DNA of 64,000 nucleotides from positions 25,187-89,186 of the forward strand of contig NZ_KB895351.1 of the NCBI RefSeq assembly GCF_000374805.1, given 5' to 3'. The notes beneath the pieces were generated by a model, which saw only the letters and a program-made list of their open reading frames with translations, was not told the DNA's origin and did no database searches. Source of the stretch: Chitiniphilus shinanonensis DSM 23277. GTDB lineage: Bacteria; Pseudomonadota; Gammaproteobacteria; Burkholderiales; Chitinibacteraceae. Both the position numbers and the translations under genes were made by a program. Positions 25,619-34,905 of the stretch are shown here, in pieces (within the stretch, counting starts at the first letter, position 1; every line of letters begins with the position of its first letter).

Positions 25619-26338
25619 TTAGGGGGATTGCGGCGCCGGCTGCACCGCGCCCGGCGTCCTGCTGCCGAACAGCGCGGTGCCGACCCGCACGATGGTAGCG
25701 CCTTCCCGGATCGCCAGATCCAGGTCGGCCGACATGCCCATCGACAAGGTGTCGAGGGCGAGTCCTTGATCCTGCAAACGCCGTTGCAGCGTGGCGAGTG
25801 TTGCGAATTGCGCACGCAGCCGTTCGTCGTCGCCCGTCGGCTCGGGAATGCACATCAGCCCGCGCAGCCGCAACCGTGGCAGGGCCGCCACGGCATGCGC
25901 CAGCGCCGGCGCCTCTTCCGGCGTCACCCCCGACTTGCTCGCCTCGCCCGACACATTCACCTGGATGCAGACGTTCAATGGCGGCAGCGTATCGGGGCGC
26001 TGCGCCGCCAGGCGCTCGGCGATCCTGAGGCGGTCGAGGGTATGCACCCAGGCCGCAATTTGAGCAACCTGGCGGGTCTTGTTGCTCTGCAGTGGCCCGA
26101 TGAAATGCCACTCCAGATCGCCCAGGTCGGCCAGTTGCTGTGCCTTGGTCGTCAGTTCCTGCACATAGTTTTCGCCGAAGGCCCGCTGACCGTGACCATA
26201 GAGCTCACGGATCGGTTCCGCCGGGAAGGTCTTGCCGACCGCCAGCAAGCCGACGCTTTCCGCCGGCCGCCCGGCGGCTTGTGCGGCCTGCGCCATACGC
26301 GTCAGCACGCCTTGCCACGCTGTAAAAATCGTTGCCAT
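25619..26338 (-). CDS. yggS: YggS family pyridoxal-phosphate homeostasis protein
   Basis: PLP-binding alanine-racemase-like barrel that buffers PLP. The 239 residues carry LLAVGKTFPAEPIRELY, with the PLP lysine of the VSKT-type motif (here VGKT), GENYVQE, WHFIGPLQSNK, VNVSGEASKSG and SMGMSADLDLAI. The VGKT variant keeps the lysine. First gene of the yggS-proC-yggT-yggU unit and divergent from pilT, as in many proteobacteria. Confidence 0.95.
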   Translation of the reverse strand: MATIFTAWQGVLTRMAQAAQAAGRPAESVGLLAVGKTFPAEPIRELYGHGQRAFGENYVQELTTKAQQLADLGDLEWHFIGPLQSNKTRQVAQIAAWVHTLDRLRIAERLAAQRPDTLPPLNVCIQVNVSGEASKSGVTPEEAPALAHAVAALPRLRLRGLMCIPEPTGDDERLRAQFATLATLQRRLQDQGLALDTLSMGMSADLDLAIREGATIVRVGTALFGSRTPGAVQPAPQSP

Positions 26339-26341
26339 AAT
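26312..26341 (+). promoter_or_regulatory. Candidate sigma-70 promoter for pilT
   Basis: TTGCCA and CATAAT are separated by 18 bases. The -10 box overlaps the yggS start codon on the other strand. The predicted start would leave a leader of about 85 nt before pilT. This is pattern matching only. Confidence 0.35.
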
Positions 26342-26431
26342 GCTTCGCAGTTTTGCGCCAGCCCAGATTTCACGCCGCTTGCGGTGCCTTCGGGGCGCCC
26401 GCCGGCGCTAAGCCGAAGGACAAAATTATAA

Positions 26432-27475
26432 ATGGAAATTTCCGAACTCTTGGCCTTTGCCGTCAAGAACAAGGCATCCGACCTGCACCTTTCCTCCGGC
26501 CTGCCGCCGATGATCCGCGTCCACGGGGACGTGCGCCGCATCAACCTGCCCGCGCTTGAGCACAAGGATGTGCACGACATGGTGTACGACATCATGAACG
26601 ACGGGCAGCGCAAGGTGTACGAAGACACGCTGGAGGCGGATTTCTCCTTCGAGATCCCCAACCTGGCGCGTTTCCGCGTCAACGCCTTCGTGCAGCAGCG
26701 CGGCGCCGGCGCCGTGTTCCGGACCATTCCGTCCAAGGTGCTGACGCTCGAAGAGCTGAACGCGCCCAAGGTGTTCCAGGATATCTCCGAAAACCCGCGC
26801 GGGCTGGTGCTGGTGACCGGGCCGACCGGCTCGGGCAAATCCACCACGTTGGCCGCAATGGTCAACTACATCAACGAAAACGAGTACGGGCACATCCTCA
26901 CCGTCGAGGACCCGATCGAATTCGTGCACCAATCCAAGAAGTGCCTGATCAACCAGCGCGAGGTCGGCCCGCATACGCTGAGTTTCTCCAACGCGCTGCG
27001 TTCCGCGCTGCGGGAAGACCCGGACGTGATCCTGGTGGGTGAAATGCGCGACCTGGAGACCATCCGCCTGGCGCTGACCGCCGCCGAGACGGGCCACCTG
27101 GTGTTCGGCACGCTGCACACCAGCTCTGCGGCCAAGACCATCGACCGCGTGGTCGACGTGTTCCCCGCGGCGGAAAAGGAAATGGTGCGCGCGATGTTGT
27201 CCGAATCGCTGCGCGCGGTGATCTCGCAGACTCTGCTCAAGACCAAGGACGGCCAGGGCCGGGTGGCGGCGCACGAGATCATGATCGGCATCCCGGCCAT
27301 CCGTAACCTGATCCGCGAGAACAAGATCGCGCAGATGTATTCGTCGATCCAGACCGGCCAGCAATTCGGCATGCAGACGCTGGACCAGAGCCTGCAACAC
27401 CTGGTGCAGCGCAACGTCGTCTCGGTGGCCGAGGCGCGCATGAAGGCGGCCATCCCTGATAACTTCAAGGGATAG
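26432..27475 (+). CDS. pilT: Type IV pilus retraction ATPase PilT
   Basis: Hexameric motor that depolymerises type IV pili for twitching and DNA uptake. The 347 residues contain the N-terminal PAS-like domain (ASDLHLSSGLPP), Walker A GPTGSGKST (130-138), the Asp box LTVEDPIEF, Walker B VILVGEMRD (199-207), the His box, and the AIRNLIRE motif at 289-296 that is diagnostic of PilT and required for retraction. pilU follows 65 bases later. Confidence 0.98.
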   Translation: MEISELLAFAVKNKASDLHLSSGLPPMIRVHGDVRRINLPALEHKDVHDMVYDIMNDGQRKVYEDTLEADFSFEIPNLARFRVNAFVQQRGAGAVFRTIPSKVLTLEELNAPKVFQDISENPRGLVLVTGPTGSGKSTTLAAMVNYINENEYGHILTVEDPIEFVHQSKKCLINQREVGPHTLSFSNALRSALREDPDVILVGEMRDLETIRLALTAAETGHLVFGTLHTSSAAKTIDRVVDVFPAAEKEMVRAMLSESLRAVISQTLLKTKDGQGRVAAHEIMIGIPAIRNLIRENKIAQMYSSIQTGQQFGMQTLDQSLQHLVQRNVVSVAEARMKAAIPDNFKG

Positions 27476-27540
27476 GGATAAATCCTGGAAAAGCGCCCGC
27501 GGGACCGGGTATAACGACGATAACTACCACGGGTACGACG

Positions 27541-28677
27541 ATGGAAAAGGAACAAGCAGCCAAGTTCATGCAGGATCTCCTGCGCCACATGCGCGCCAAG
27601 GGTGCATCGGACTTGTTTATCACCGCGGATTTTCCCCCGGCGATGAAGATCGACGGCAAGGTGACGCCGGTCTCGGCGCAACTGCTGACCGCCCAGCACA
27701 CCAAGGAACTGGCCCGCTCGATCATGAACGACCGCCAGGCCGAGGAATTCGAAGCCAGCAAGGAGTGCAACTTCGCGATCAGCCCCGGCACGCTCGGGCG
27801 CTTTCGCGTCAACGCCTTCATGCAGCAGAGCCGGGTGGGCATGGTGCTGCGGACCATCAACTCCGAAATCCCGCGCCTGGACGAACTCGGCCTGCCGCCG
27901 GTGCTTCAGGATATCGCCATGACCAAGCGCGGCCTGGTGATCTTCGTCGGCGGTACCGGCAGCGGCAAATCGACCTCCCTGGCCGCGATGATCGGTCATC
28001 GCAACGAAAGCTCGTACGACCACATCATCACCATCGAAGACCCGATCGAATACGTGCACGAGCACAAGAACTGCATCGTCACGCAGCGCGAGGTGGGGGT
28101 GGACACCGATTCCTGGGGCGCGGCGCTGAAGAACACGCTGCGGCAGGCGCCGGACGTGATCCTGATCGGCGAGATCCGCGATCGCGACACCATGGACTAC
28201 GCCATCGCCTTCGCCGAAACCGGCCACCTGTGCATGGCCACGCTGCACGCCAACTCGTCCAACCAGGCGCTGGACCGCATCATCAACTTCTTCCCCGAAG
28301 AGCGCCGCGCGCAGTTGCTGATGGACCTGTCGCTGAACCTGAAGGCGTTCGTCTCACAACGCCTGTTGCCCCACCGTTCCGGCAAGGGGCGGGTGGCCGC
28401 GGTGGAGGTGATGCTGAACTCCCCGCTGATCTCGGAGCTGATCTTCAAGGGCGAAGTGCACGAAATCAAAGAAATCATGAAGAAGTCCCGCGAGCTGGGC
28501 ATGCAGACCTTCGACCAGAGCCTGTTCGACCTCTACGAGGCGGGCAAGGTGAGCTACGAGGACGCCCTGCGCAACGCGGATTCGGTCAACGACTTGCGCC
28601 TGCAGATCAAATTGCAGGGCTCGGAAGCCAAGCAGAAGGACGTGTTGTCGGGGATCGACCACCTGGACATCGTTTGA
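27541..28677 (+). CDS. pilU: PilT-like accessory retraction ATPase PilU
   Basis: PilT paralogue that supports retraction under load. The 378 residues include ASDLFITADFPPAMKIDGKV, Walker A GGTGSGKST (137-145) and VILIGEIRD. Instead of AIRNLIRE it has SPLISELIFKGEVHEIK, as in PilU. The C-terminal extension of about 40 residues beyond PilT is also typical. ATG 27541 follows a GGGTACGACG stretch that is only a weak ribosome site. Confidence 0.96.
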   Translation: MEKEQAAKFMQDLLRHMRAKGASDLFITADFPPAMKIDGKVTPVSAQLLTAQHTKELARSIMNDRQAEEFEASKECNFAISPGTLGRFRVNAFMQQSRVGMVLRTINSEIPRLDELGLPPVLQDIAMTKRGLVIFVGGTGSGKSTSLAAMIGHRNESSYDHIITIEDPIEYVHEHKNCIVTQREVGVDTDSWGAALKNTLRQAPDVILIGEIRDRDTMDYAIAFAETGHLCMATLHANSSNQALDRIINFFPEERRAQLLMDLSLNLKAFVSQRLLPHRSGKGRVAAVEVMLNSPLISELIFKGEVHEIKEIMKKSRELGMQTFDQSLFDLYEAGKVSYEDALRNADSVNDLRLQIKLQGSEAKQKDVLSGIDHLDIV

Positions 28678-28704
28678 GCGGATTGCTCGACGTCAGGCGA
28701 CTCA

Positions 28705-30894
28705 ATGAATTCACCTTTTAGCCCGTCTCGCCTTTGCCTTTCGTTGGCTGCGTTCGGCAGCGTGCTGGCCCCGTCCGCCTCGCTGGCCGCCACCCTGGGC
28801 GACATCGACGTCAGTTCGGCCTTGGGCGAGCGCTTGCAGGCCACCATTCCCGTCTATGCCAGTGGCGACGAGATGCTGTCGCTGCGCTGCTTCCGCCTGA
28901 TGCCGGGCGGCGACGACGGCGCCGTGCCGCTGACCCGCGCCCGGCTGGGCTTCGAGAGCACGCCCGATGGCGGCGTGTTGCGCATCCTCAGCAGCGACGT
29001 GGTGCAGGAGCCCGTCATCGGCCTGTCGGTGCGACTGGCGTGTCCCTCCAATACCACCGGCGAATTCCAGCGCGACTACGCCATCCTGCTCGACCCGCGC
29101 GAGTACACCGCCGCGCCGGTCGTCAGCGGCCGCTCGGCGTCGTCCCAGGCCGCGCGTCGTGGCGAGCCGTCGCGTCGCAGCGCGCCGCCGCTGGGTGGCG
29201 TCTGGCGCACCGAGTCGGGTGATTCGGTGGAGCGTATCGCCCGTCGTTACTTCCCCAACGACGCCCAGGAACGTGCCTGGCTGATCGACGAGATCCACCA
29301 GTTGAACGACGGCCTGCCGCAGAGCTCGCGGGTGCCGCTCGACAGCGGGCTGGCCGTCTACCTGCCGCCGCCGCGGATCCGCCCCGAGGCACCGGAGGAC
29401 ACGGTGAGCCAGGTGTTGCCGCGCGAGCCGGCGCGCCCGGCCGCCCGGCCGGCGCTGACCATTGAACCGCTGCCCGCGCCGGTGGAAGGCGCGCTCGCCA
29501 CGCCGTCCGCGCCGCGCTCGGTCGATGCCTCCGGCACCTATCGCCTGCAATTGTCGGCGCCGACGCTCGATCTGGAATACCGCGCGCCGATGACGCCCGA
29601 GGAAACGCTGCGCCTGCGGGAAAACCTGCTGCTGCTGGAGTCGGACGACCAGACCGCGCAACTGATGCAGCTGAAGTACCAGATCGCCCAGCTGGAAAAG
29701 CAACTGGCCCAGGTGAAATCACGCGCCGGCCTGAGGTCGGGCGCCGAGCCGGAGCAGCCCGGCAGCGACAAGCCGGCGGCGGGTGGCGAGAGCGGCTACT
29801 GGATGTGGGGCGGCCTGCTGGCCTTGCTGCTGTTGCCGGGAGGGTATGTCCTGTGGCGCTGGCGCGAACGCCGCCTCGCCGACGAATACGAGCCGTTCTC
29901 CATGGCGACCACGCTGGAGCCGCGTTTCAGCGGCACCGGCAAGCTGGCCACGGGCTTCGGCGAGCCGCCGCCGGTGCCGATCACCACCGGCGCGACCGGC
30001 GGCCCCGGCGTGCGCGACCTGGCGCACAACATCGCGCAGATGGCGAACGAATGGCACAACGACGAAGTGGACGTGGTGCTGCCGGGCAATGTCTCCGAAG
30101 AGGCGCAACTGCTGATCGACCACGGTCTGGTGCAACAGGCGGTGAACCTGCTGTCGCACGAGATCGAACAACACCCCACCGCGCTGGCGCTGTGGATGAA
30201 GCTGTTCGAAGTGCTGCGGCACAACGATATGAAGCAGCCGTTCCAGGAGAGAGCGGTGGCGTTCCGGCTGCAGTTCGCCAGCGACGCGCTGTGGCAGCAG
30301 GTACAGGCGCTGGGCCGCGATCTCGATCCGGGCAACCCGCTCTACGAACCGCTGGACGAGGACGACGCGCTGCTGCCGAGCGCGCGCCCTGTCGTGCCGC
30401 CTGCGTCGGCACCGGCGCCCGCGGTGGCCGCGCCCGCCGCCACGCCGTTGCGCGAGGCGCTGGGCGCGCGGGACGACGATGCGCTGCGGATGCCGGAGAT
30501 GCCGTCGCTGGAGTTCACCCTGGCCGAAGCGCCGGCCGAGCCCTCGCATATCATCGAATCGCTGGAGCTGCCGCCGCTCGACAGCGAACCGTTCGAGCTG
30601 GAGGCCAAGCCGGTTCAGGAGCCGCCGCCCGCCGAAGGCGAGCCGCTGTTCAAGCCGGCCGACTTCCTGATCGCCGAAGTGCCGCCGAGCGACAAGCCGA
30701 GCACCGCCGAGGTCAATCCGATGGAGTTCCTCACCGACGATCCGGTGTTGCGCCCGGTGTCGGAGCTGCTGGCCAAGGGCGACACCAGCACCGTGTTCCG
30801 CCTGCTGGAGGAAACCCTCTACAACGGCACGCTGGAGCAGCGCCAGACGGCGTTGAAATGGCTGGATCGACTGTTCCCGATCAAGCACCGCTGA
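28705..30894 (+). CDS. fimV: FimV/HubP-type polar pilus assembly protein
   Basis: Large inner-membrane protein (729 residues) that in related bacteria organises the cell pole and type IV pili. The order is: signal peptide to about 28 (ASLAATLGDIDVSSALGERL is the FimV N-terminal motif), a periplasmic domain, a LysM-like segment (about 170-228) for murein binding, a coiled-coil region (about 295-345), one membrane helix (about 365-385), an acidic cytoplasmic part with a TPR-like block (VLPGNVSEEAQLLIDHGLVQ), and the conserved FimV C-terminal domain (RPVSELLAKGDTSTVFRLLE). Position after pilTU supports the role. A strong terminator follows. Confidence 0.9.
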   Translation: MNSPFSPSRLCLSLAAFGSVLAPSASLAATLGDIDVSSALGERLQATIPVYASGDEMLSLRCFRLMPGGDDGAVPLTRARLGFESTPDGGVLRILSSDVVQEPVIGLSVRLACPSNTTGEFQRDYAILLDPREYTAAPVVSGRSASSQAARRGEPSRRSAPPLGGVWRTESGDSVERIARRYFPNDAQERAWLIDEIHQLNDGLPQSSRVPLDSGLAVYLPPPRIRPEAPEDTVSQVLPREPARPAARPALTIEPLPAPVEGALATPSAPRSVDASGTYRLQLSAPTLDLEYRAPMTPEETLRLRENLLLLESDDQTAQLMQLKYQIAQLEKQLAQVKSRAGLRSGAEPEQPGSDKPAAGGESGYWMWGGLLALLLLPGGYVLWRWRERRLADEYEPFSMATTLEPRFSGTGKLATGFGEPPPVPITTGATGGPGVRDLAHNIAQMANEWHNDEVDVVLPGNVSEEAQLLIDHGLVQQAVNLLSHEIEQHPTALALWMKLFEVLRHNDMKQPFQERAVAFRLQFASDALWQQVQALGRDLDPGNPLYEPLDEDDALLPSARPVVPPASAPAPAVAAPAATPLREALGARDDDALRMPEMPSLEFTLAEAPAEPSHIIESLELPPLDSEPFELEAKPVQEPPPAEGEPLFKPADFLIAEVPPSDKPSTAEVNPMEFLTDDPVLRPVSELLAKGDTSTVFRLLEETLYNGTLEQRQTALKWLDRLFPIKHR

Positions 30895-30896
30895 CC

Positions 30897-30922
30897 ACCG
30901 CCCGCTTCGCCGGGCGGTTTTT
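30897..30922 (+). terminator. Intrinsic terminator after fimV
   Basis: ACCGCCCG pairs with CGGGCGGT around a six-base loop and runs into TTTTT. It begins three bases after the fimV stop. Confidence 0.92.
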
Positions 30923-31054
30923 CTTGCCTGGCCGGTTTGGCGAATGCCATGCGTCAGATTGACTCTTGTTTCTGACAGTCAGTGTGCAGCAGGCCGCGCT
31001 GGTTACATAACGAAGCAAATCGTAAACCGGCAGCATTGGCGGGAAGCGGGAATG

Positions 31055-31086
31055 AAAAAACGGCGCCGTTTGCACGACGCCGTTTT
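31055..31086 (-). terminator. Intrinsic terminator of tRNA-Ser
   Basis: On the minus strand AAAACGGCG and CGCCGTTTT form a 9-bp stem followed by further T residues, 11 bases beyond the CCA end of the tRNA. Confidence 0.85.
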
Positions 31087-31096
31087 CTCCTGGAAG

Positions 31097-31186
31097 TGGC
31101 GGAAAGGGTGGGATTCGAACCCACGTTAGACCGGAGCCTAAACCAGATTTCGAGTCTGGCGCATTCGACCACTCTGCCACCTTTCC
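31097..31186 (-). tRNA. tRNA-Ser (anticodon CGA)
   Basis: Ninety-base class II tRNA on the minus strand with CCA encoded. The acceptor stem GGAAAGG pairs with CCTTTCC and is followed by discriminator G. The anticodon arm CCAGACTCGAAATCTGG places CGA in the loop, reading UCG serine codons. A long variable arm (TTTAGGCTCCGGTCTAA region) and GGTTCGAATCC in the T arm complete the structure. It lies alone between fimV and mltF. Confidence 0.98.
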
Positions 31187-31334
31187 GCGAGGAAGGCCGG
31201 ATTCTAGCCGGGTTTATTAGCAAATGCAAAGTCTTTACGTTTGAGATGAACGGCAAAGATGTGCAGAATGCGCCCGTCCTAACCAGAGGTCCTCTAAAAC
31301 GAGTTGATCAAGAGGACTTCATAGACGGAGTCGC

Positions 31335-32795
31335 ATGAAACACTGGTTGATGGCCTTGTGCGCCACTGCGCTGGTTGGCTGTTCCGACATGCCGAATCAG
31401 CAGAGCAACCGTATCCCCCCGTGGAACGAATCGAAGGAACTGGTGGTGCTGGTACAGAACAGCCCCACCACGCTCTATGTCGATGCCGAAGGCAAGTACG
31501 CCGGGCTGGAATACGATCTCGTCAAACGTTTTGCCGATGCGCGCGGCCTGAAGGTGCGCTTCATCGTCGAAAGCGATTACCACCAGTTGCTCGAACGCCT
31601 GGAACGGCGCGAAGCGCATCTGGCCGTCGGCGTGCACCGCGACGAAGAACACCCCTCGCTGACCTTCAGCCCCCCCTATCAGCAGGTACAGCCGGTCCTG
31701 GTCCATTCCTCGCGCATCAGTGACGAGCGCGCGCTGGCCATGTTGCAGGACGGCACCGGCATGGTGAAGACCCTGCCGCAGTACCTGGACGCGATGAATC
31801 GCTACAAGGTGGCGCATCCCGCGTTCACCTGGCGCCTGGTCGAAGGCGAAGATGCCGAGGGCCTGATGGAAGGCGTGGCATCTGGCGAATACGACTTCGC
31901 CGTGCTCGATTCCAACCTCGCCAGCGTGGCGCAGAATTACTTCCCCAATGTGGCGGTCTCGACCCCGTTCGCAACCGAGCAGGCGCTGGCCTGGGCGATG
32001 CCCAAGGAAGACACCGCGCTCCAGGGCGAACTGAGCGGCTATTTCACGCAACTGGCCCAGGACGGCAGCATCAAGCGCCTGATCGACCGCTATTACGGTC
32101 ACCTGGACCGCGTCGATCCGGTCGATGCGCTCGCCTTCCTCGGCAAGCGCGAGACCGTGCTGCCACGCTACCGCGATTGGTTCCGCGAGGCGGAAGGCAA
32201 GACCGGCATCGACTGGCGCCTGATCGCCGCGTTGTCCTACCAGGAATCGCACTGGGATCCGGCCGCGGTCTCGGCCTACGGCGTGCGCGGCATGATGATG
32301 CTCACCACGGATACCGCCAACCGCCTGCGCGTCAACCGGCTCGATCCGTACCAGAGCATCCAGGGCGGCGCGCGCTATATGCAGATGATGCTCAAGGCCA
32401 TCCCCGAGGAGATCGCCGAGCCGGATCGCACCTGGCTGGCGCTGGCCGCGTACAACGTCGGTATCGGTCACCTGTCGGATGCGCGCGTGCTGGCGCGCCG
32501 CCTGAACAAGAACCCCGACAGCTGGGCCGACCTGAAGACCGTGCTGCCGCTGCTGCGCGATCCCAAGTACTTCTCCACCCTGCGCTACGGCTACGCCCGC
32601 GGCGGCGAGCCGGTGGTGTTCGTCGAGACGCTGCGCACCTACTACGACATCCTGGCTCGCTTCGAGGAGCCGGCTCAGCCGGACCTGCCGATGCTGGCCG
32701 AGGACGTGGTGATCCAGAACCCGGACAACCTGCCGTTGCGGATCAACAACCGCGTGGTGCCGGCGCGCGAGCCGATCCGCCAGGCTTCGCTGTAG
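31335..32795 (+). CDS. mltF: Membrane-bound lytic murein transglycosylase F
   Basis: Outer-membrane lipoprotein that cleaves murein. The 486 residues have the lipobox LVGC (Cys16), then a solute-binding-protein-like regulatory domain (about 30-265), then a GH23 domain with catalytic Glu304 in SYQESHWDPAAVS, GVRGMMMLTTDTA and AAYNVGIGHLSDA. This two-domain order is diagnostic of MltF. GGAG lies five bases before the ATG. A terminator separates it from gltX. Confidence 0.95.
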   Translation: MKHWLMALCATALVGCSDMPNQQSNRIPPWNESKELVVLVQNSPTTLYVDAEGKYAGLEYDLVKRFADARGLKVRFIVESDYHQLLERLERREAHLAVGVHRDEEHPSLTFSPPYQQVQPVLVHSSRISDERALAMLQDGTGMVKTLPQYLDAMNRYKVAHPAFTWRLVEGEDAEGLMEGVASGEYDFAVLDSNLASVAQNYFPNVAVSTPFATEQALAWAMPKEDTALQGELSGYFTQLAQDGSIKRLIDRYYGHLDRVDPVDALAFLGKRETVLPRYRDWFREAEGKTGIDWRLIAALSYQESHWDPAAVSAYGVRGMMMLTTDTANRLRVNRLDPYQSIQGGARYMQMMLKAIPEEIAEPDRTWLALAAYNVGIGHLSDARVLARRLNKNPDSWADLKTVLPLLRDPKYFSTLRYGYARGGEPVVFVETLRTYYDILARFEEPAQPDLPMLAEDVVIQNPDNLPLRINNRVVPAREPIRQASL

Positions 32796-32815
32796 TCCCG
32801 CCGCATTTCGTTCCG

Positions 32816-32840
32816 CGCCCGGCCTCGTGCCGGGCGTTTT
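32816..32840 (+). terminator. Intrinsic terminator after mltF
   Basis: CGCCCGGC and GCCGGGCG pair around a five-base loop, followed by TTTT. Confidence 0.85.
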
Positions 32841-32870
32841 CGTTGGCGCCCCAGCGCGCCTGCCCGCCGC

Positions 32871-32876
32871 TACAAT
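32871..32876 (+). promoter_or_regulatory. Possible -10 box of gltX
   Basis: TACAAT lies 32 bases before the gltX start, at a plausible distance for a short leader. No matching -35 hexamer is found 16-18 bases upstream, so the call rests on one box. Confidence 0.3.
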
Positions 32877-32908
32877 AGCGGCTTCGCTTTTTTCTGCCCG
32901 GATTGACC

Positions 32909-34309
32909 ATGAGCCAGACCCGTCCCGTTCGCACGCGCTTCGCCCCCAGCCCCACCGGCCTGCTGCACATCGGCGGCGTGCGTACCGCCCTGTTTTCCTG
33001 GGCCTACGCGCGCAAGCACGGCGGACAATTCATCCTGCGCATCGAAGACACCGACCTCGAACGCTCCACCCCCGAATCGGTGGCGGCGATCCTGGACGGC
33101 ATGCACTGGGTGGGGCTGGACTACGACGAGGGCCCGTTCTACCAGATGCAGCGCATGGCGCGGTACAAGGAAGTGATCGCCCAGATGCTGGCCAGCGGCC
33201 ACGCCTACCACTGCTATTGCAGCAAAGAGGAACTGGACGCGATGCGCAGCGCCGCCGAGGCGCGCGGCGAGAAGCCGCGCTACGACCGCCGCTGGCGGCC
33301 GGAGGACGGCAAGACACTGCCCGCGCCGCCGCAGGGCGTGTCGCCGGTGGTGCGTTTCCGTACCCCTATCGGCGGCACCGTGGCCTGGGACGATCAGGTG
33401 AAGGGGCGCATCGAGATCGCCAACGACGAACTCGACGACCTGATCATCGCCCGCCCGGACGGCACGCCCACCTACAACTTCTGCGTGGTGGTGGACGACT
33501 GGGACATGAACATCAGCCACGTGATCCGCGGCGACGACCACGTCAACAACACGCCGCGGCAGATCCACATGTACCAGGCGCTGGGCGCCGAGGTGCCGCT
33601 GTTCGCGCACCTGCCGATGATCCACAACGACCAGGGGCAGAAGCTCTCCAAGCGGCGCGACGCGGTGTCGGTGGTCGACTACGACAAGATGGGTTTTCTG
33701 CCCGAGGCGCTGCTCAACTACCTGGCGCGCCTGGGCTGGGGGCACGGCGACGACGAGTTCTTCACGCTGTCGCAGTTCGTCGAGTGGTTCTCGCTGGATT
33801 CGGTGTCGCCGAGCCCCAGCCGCTTCGATCGCGACAAGCTGCTGTGGTTGAATGCCCAGCACATCAAGCAGACCGACCCGCGCCGGCTGGCCGGGCGGGT
33901 CGAGGGCTTCCTGGCGGATCGTGGCGTCGCGGTCGCGGATGGCCCGGTGCTGGCGGACGTGTGCGCATTGCTCAAGGATCGCAGCCAGACCCTGGTCGAG
34001 ATGGCCGACCAGGCCGAGTACTTCTACCGCGCGCTGACCCCCACCGCCGAGATCGTCGAAAAGCACCTGACGCCGGACGACGAGGCGCGGCTGGGCTTCT
34101 TCGCCGAAGGCGCGGCCCGCCTGCCGGAATGGACCACCGAGGCGCTATCCGCCTACATCAAGGAATTCGTCAAGCAGCAGGGCGTGAAGATGCCGCAGGT
34201 GGGCATGCCGCTGCGTGCCAAGGTGTGCGGCACCACCAGCACCCCGTCGGTGGACGCGGTGCTGGCGCTGCTGGGGCGCGAGGAAGTGCTGCGCCGGCTG
34301 GCCGTCTGA
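32909..34309 (+). CDS. gltX: Glutamyl-tRNA synthetase
   Basis: Class I synthetase charging tRNA-Glu. The 466 residues carry [14 protein letters not shown] (10-23, the HIGH motif as HIGG) and [15 protein letters not shown] with the KMSKS-type lysines at 245 and 248. [12 protein letters not shown] occurs around residue 100 and a C-terminal anticodon-binding domain follows. ATG 32909 gives the usual N-terminus; a TTG six bases earlier is the only alternative. Confidence 0.97.
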   Translation: MSQTRPVRTRFAPSPTGLLHIGGVRTALFSWAYARKHGGQFILRIEDTDLERSTPESVAAILDGMHWVGLDYDEGPFYQMQRMARYKEVIAQMLASGHAYHCYCSKEELDAMRSAAEARGEKPRYDRRWRPEDGKTLPAPPQGVSPVVRFRTPIGGTVAWDDQVKGRIEIANDELDDLIIARPDGTPTYNFCVVVDDWDMNISHVIRGDDHVNNTPRQIHMYQALGAEVPLFAHLPMIHNDQGQKLSKRRDAVSVVDYDKMGFLPEALLNYLARLGWGHGDDEFFTLSQFVEWFSLDSVSPSPSRFDRDKLLWLNAQHIKQTDPRRLAGRVEGFLADRGVAVADGPVLADVCALLKDRSQTLVEMADQAEYFYRALTPTAEIVEKHLTPDDEARLGFFAEGAARLPEWTTEALSAYIKEFVKQQGVKMPQVGMPLRAKVCGTTSTPSVDAVLALLGREEVLRRLAV

Positions 34310-34314
34310 GAACG

Positions 34315-34357
34315 AACGGGGCCGGCTGGCCCCGGTCTTGCGCAAAGCCGGCCCGTT
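34315..34357. terminator. Likely bidirectional terminator between gltX and sodC
   Basis: An outer near-perfect inverted repeat (AACGGGGCCGGCT against AGCCGGCCCGTT) contains a smaller hairpin, CGGGGCC-GGCT-GGCCCCG. It fills the gap between the convergent stops. T-runs are short on both strands. Confidence 0.6.
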
Positions 34358-34843
34358 CTAGCGGACCACCCCGCAGGCGATGCGATCGCCCGACGCGCCG
34401 GACGGCTGGGTCTTGAGGTCGTCGGGCTGATCGTGCACCACCAGCCCGCGGCCCTTGAGGCGGGCAGTGGTCAGGCCGGGCACGATCGCATCCACCTTGG
34501 CGCGGCCATCGGCGTCGGCTTCGATATTGCCCAGGTCGCCGGCATGGTGGCGGCTGGGGTCGGCGTCGCCGTGCGGGTGGTTGTCGGGGTTGTAGTGACC
34601 GCCGGCGCTGCTGGCGTCCGGCGCGGAGCAGTCGCCGCGCTCGTGCACATGGAAGCCATGGGCGCCGGGGCTCAACCCCGTGATTTCACCGGTTACGCGC
34701 AGGCCCTCGGCGGTGTCGCTGAACTGCACGCTGCCGCGGACCTGGCTGCCGGAGGCGGGCGAGAGCCGGGTGGTGGAAGGGGGCGTGGCGGCCAGCGCGG
34801 GCAGGGCCAGCGCAGTGGCCAGCAGAGCGAAGAATGGCTTCAT
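34358..34843 (-). CDS. sodC: Periplasmic Cu/Zn superoxide dismutase
   Basis: Detoxifies superoxide in the periplasm. The 161 residues include a signal peptide (MKPFFALLATALALPALA), HGFHVHERGDCSA with copper ligands, GGHYNPDNHPHGDADPSRHH with the zinc loop, HAGDLGN, and VVHDQPDDL with a further copper His. The last conserved segment, GDRIACGVV, holds the second disulfide Cys. AAAGGAGA precedes ATG 34843. Divergent from nagZ. Confidence 0.96.
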   Translation of the reverse strand: MKPFFALLATALALPALAATPPSTTRLSPASGSQVRGSVQFSDTAEGLRVTGEITGLSPGAHGFHVHERGDCSAPDASSAGGHYNPDNHPHGDADPSRHHAGDLGNIEADADGRAKVDAIVPGLTTARLKGRGLVVHDQPDDLKTQPSGASGDRIACGVVR

Positions 34844-34905
34844 GATGATCTCCTTTCGATATGGGTAGCGGCCGGTGTGCCGGCCTTTCGGAGCGACAAC
34901 TTGCA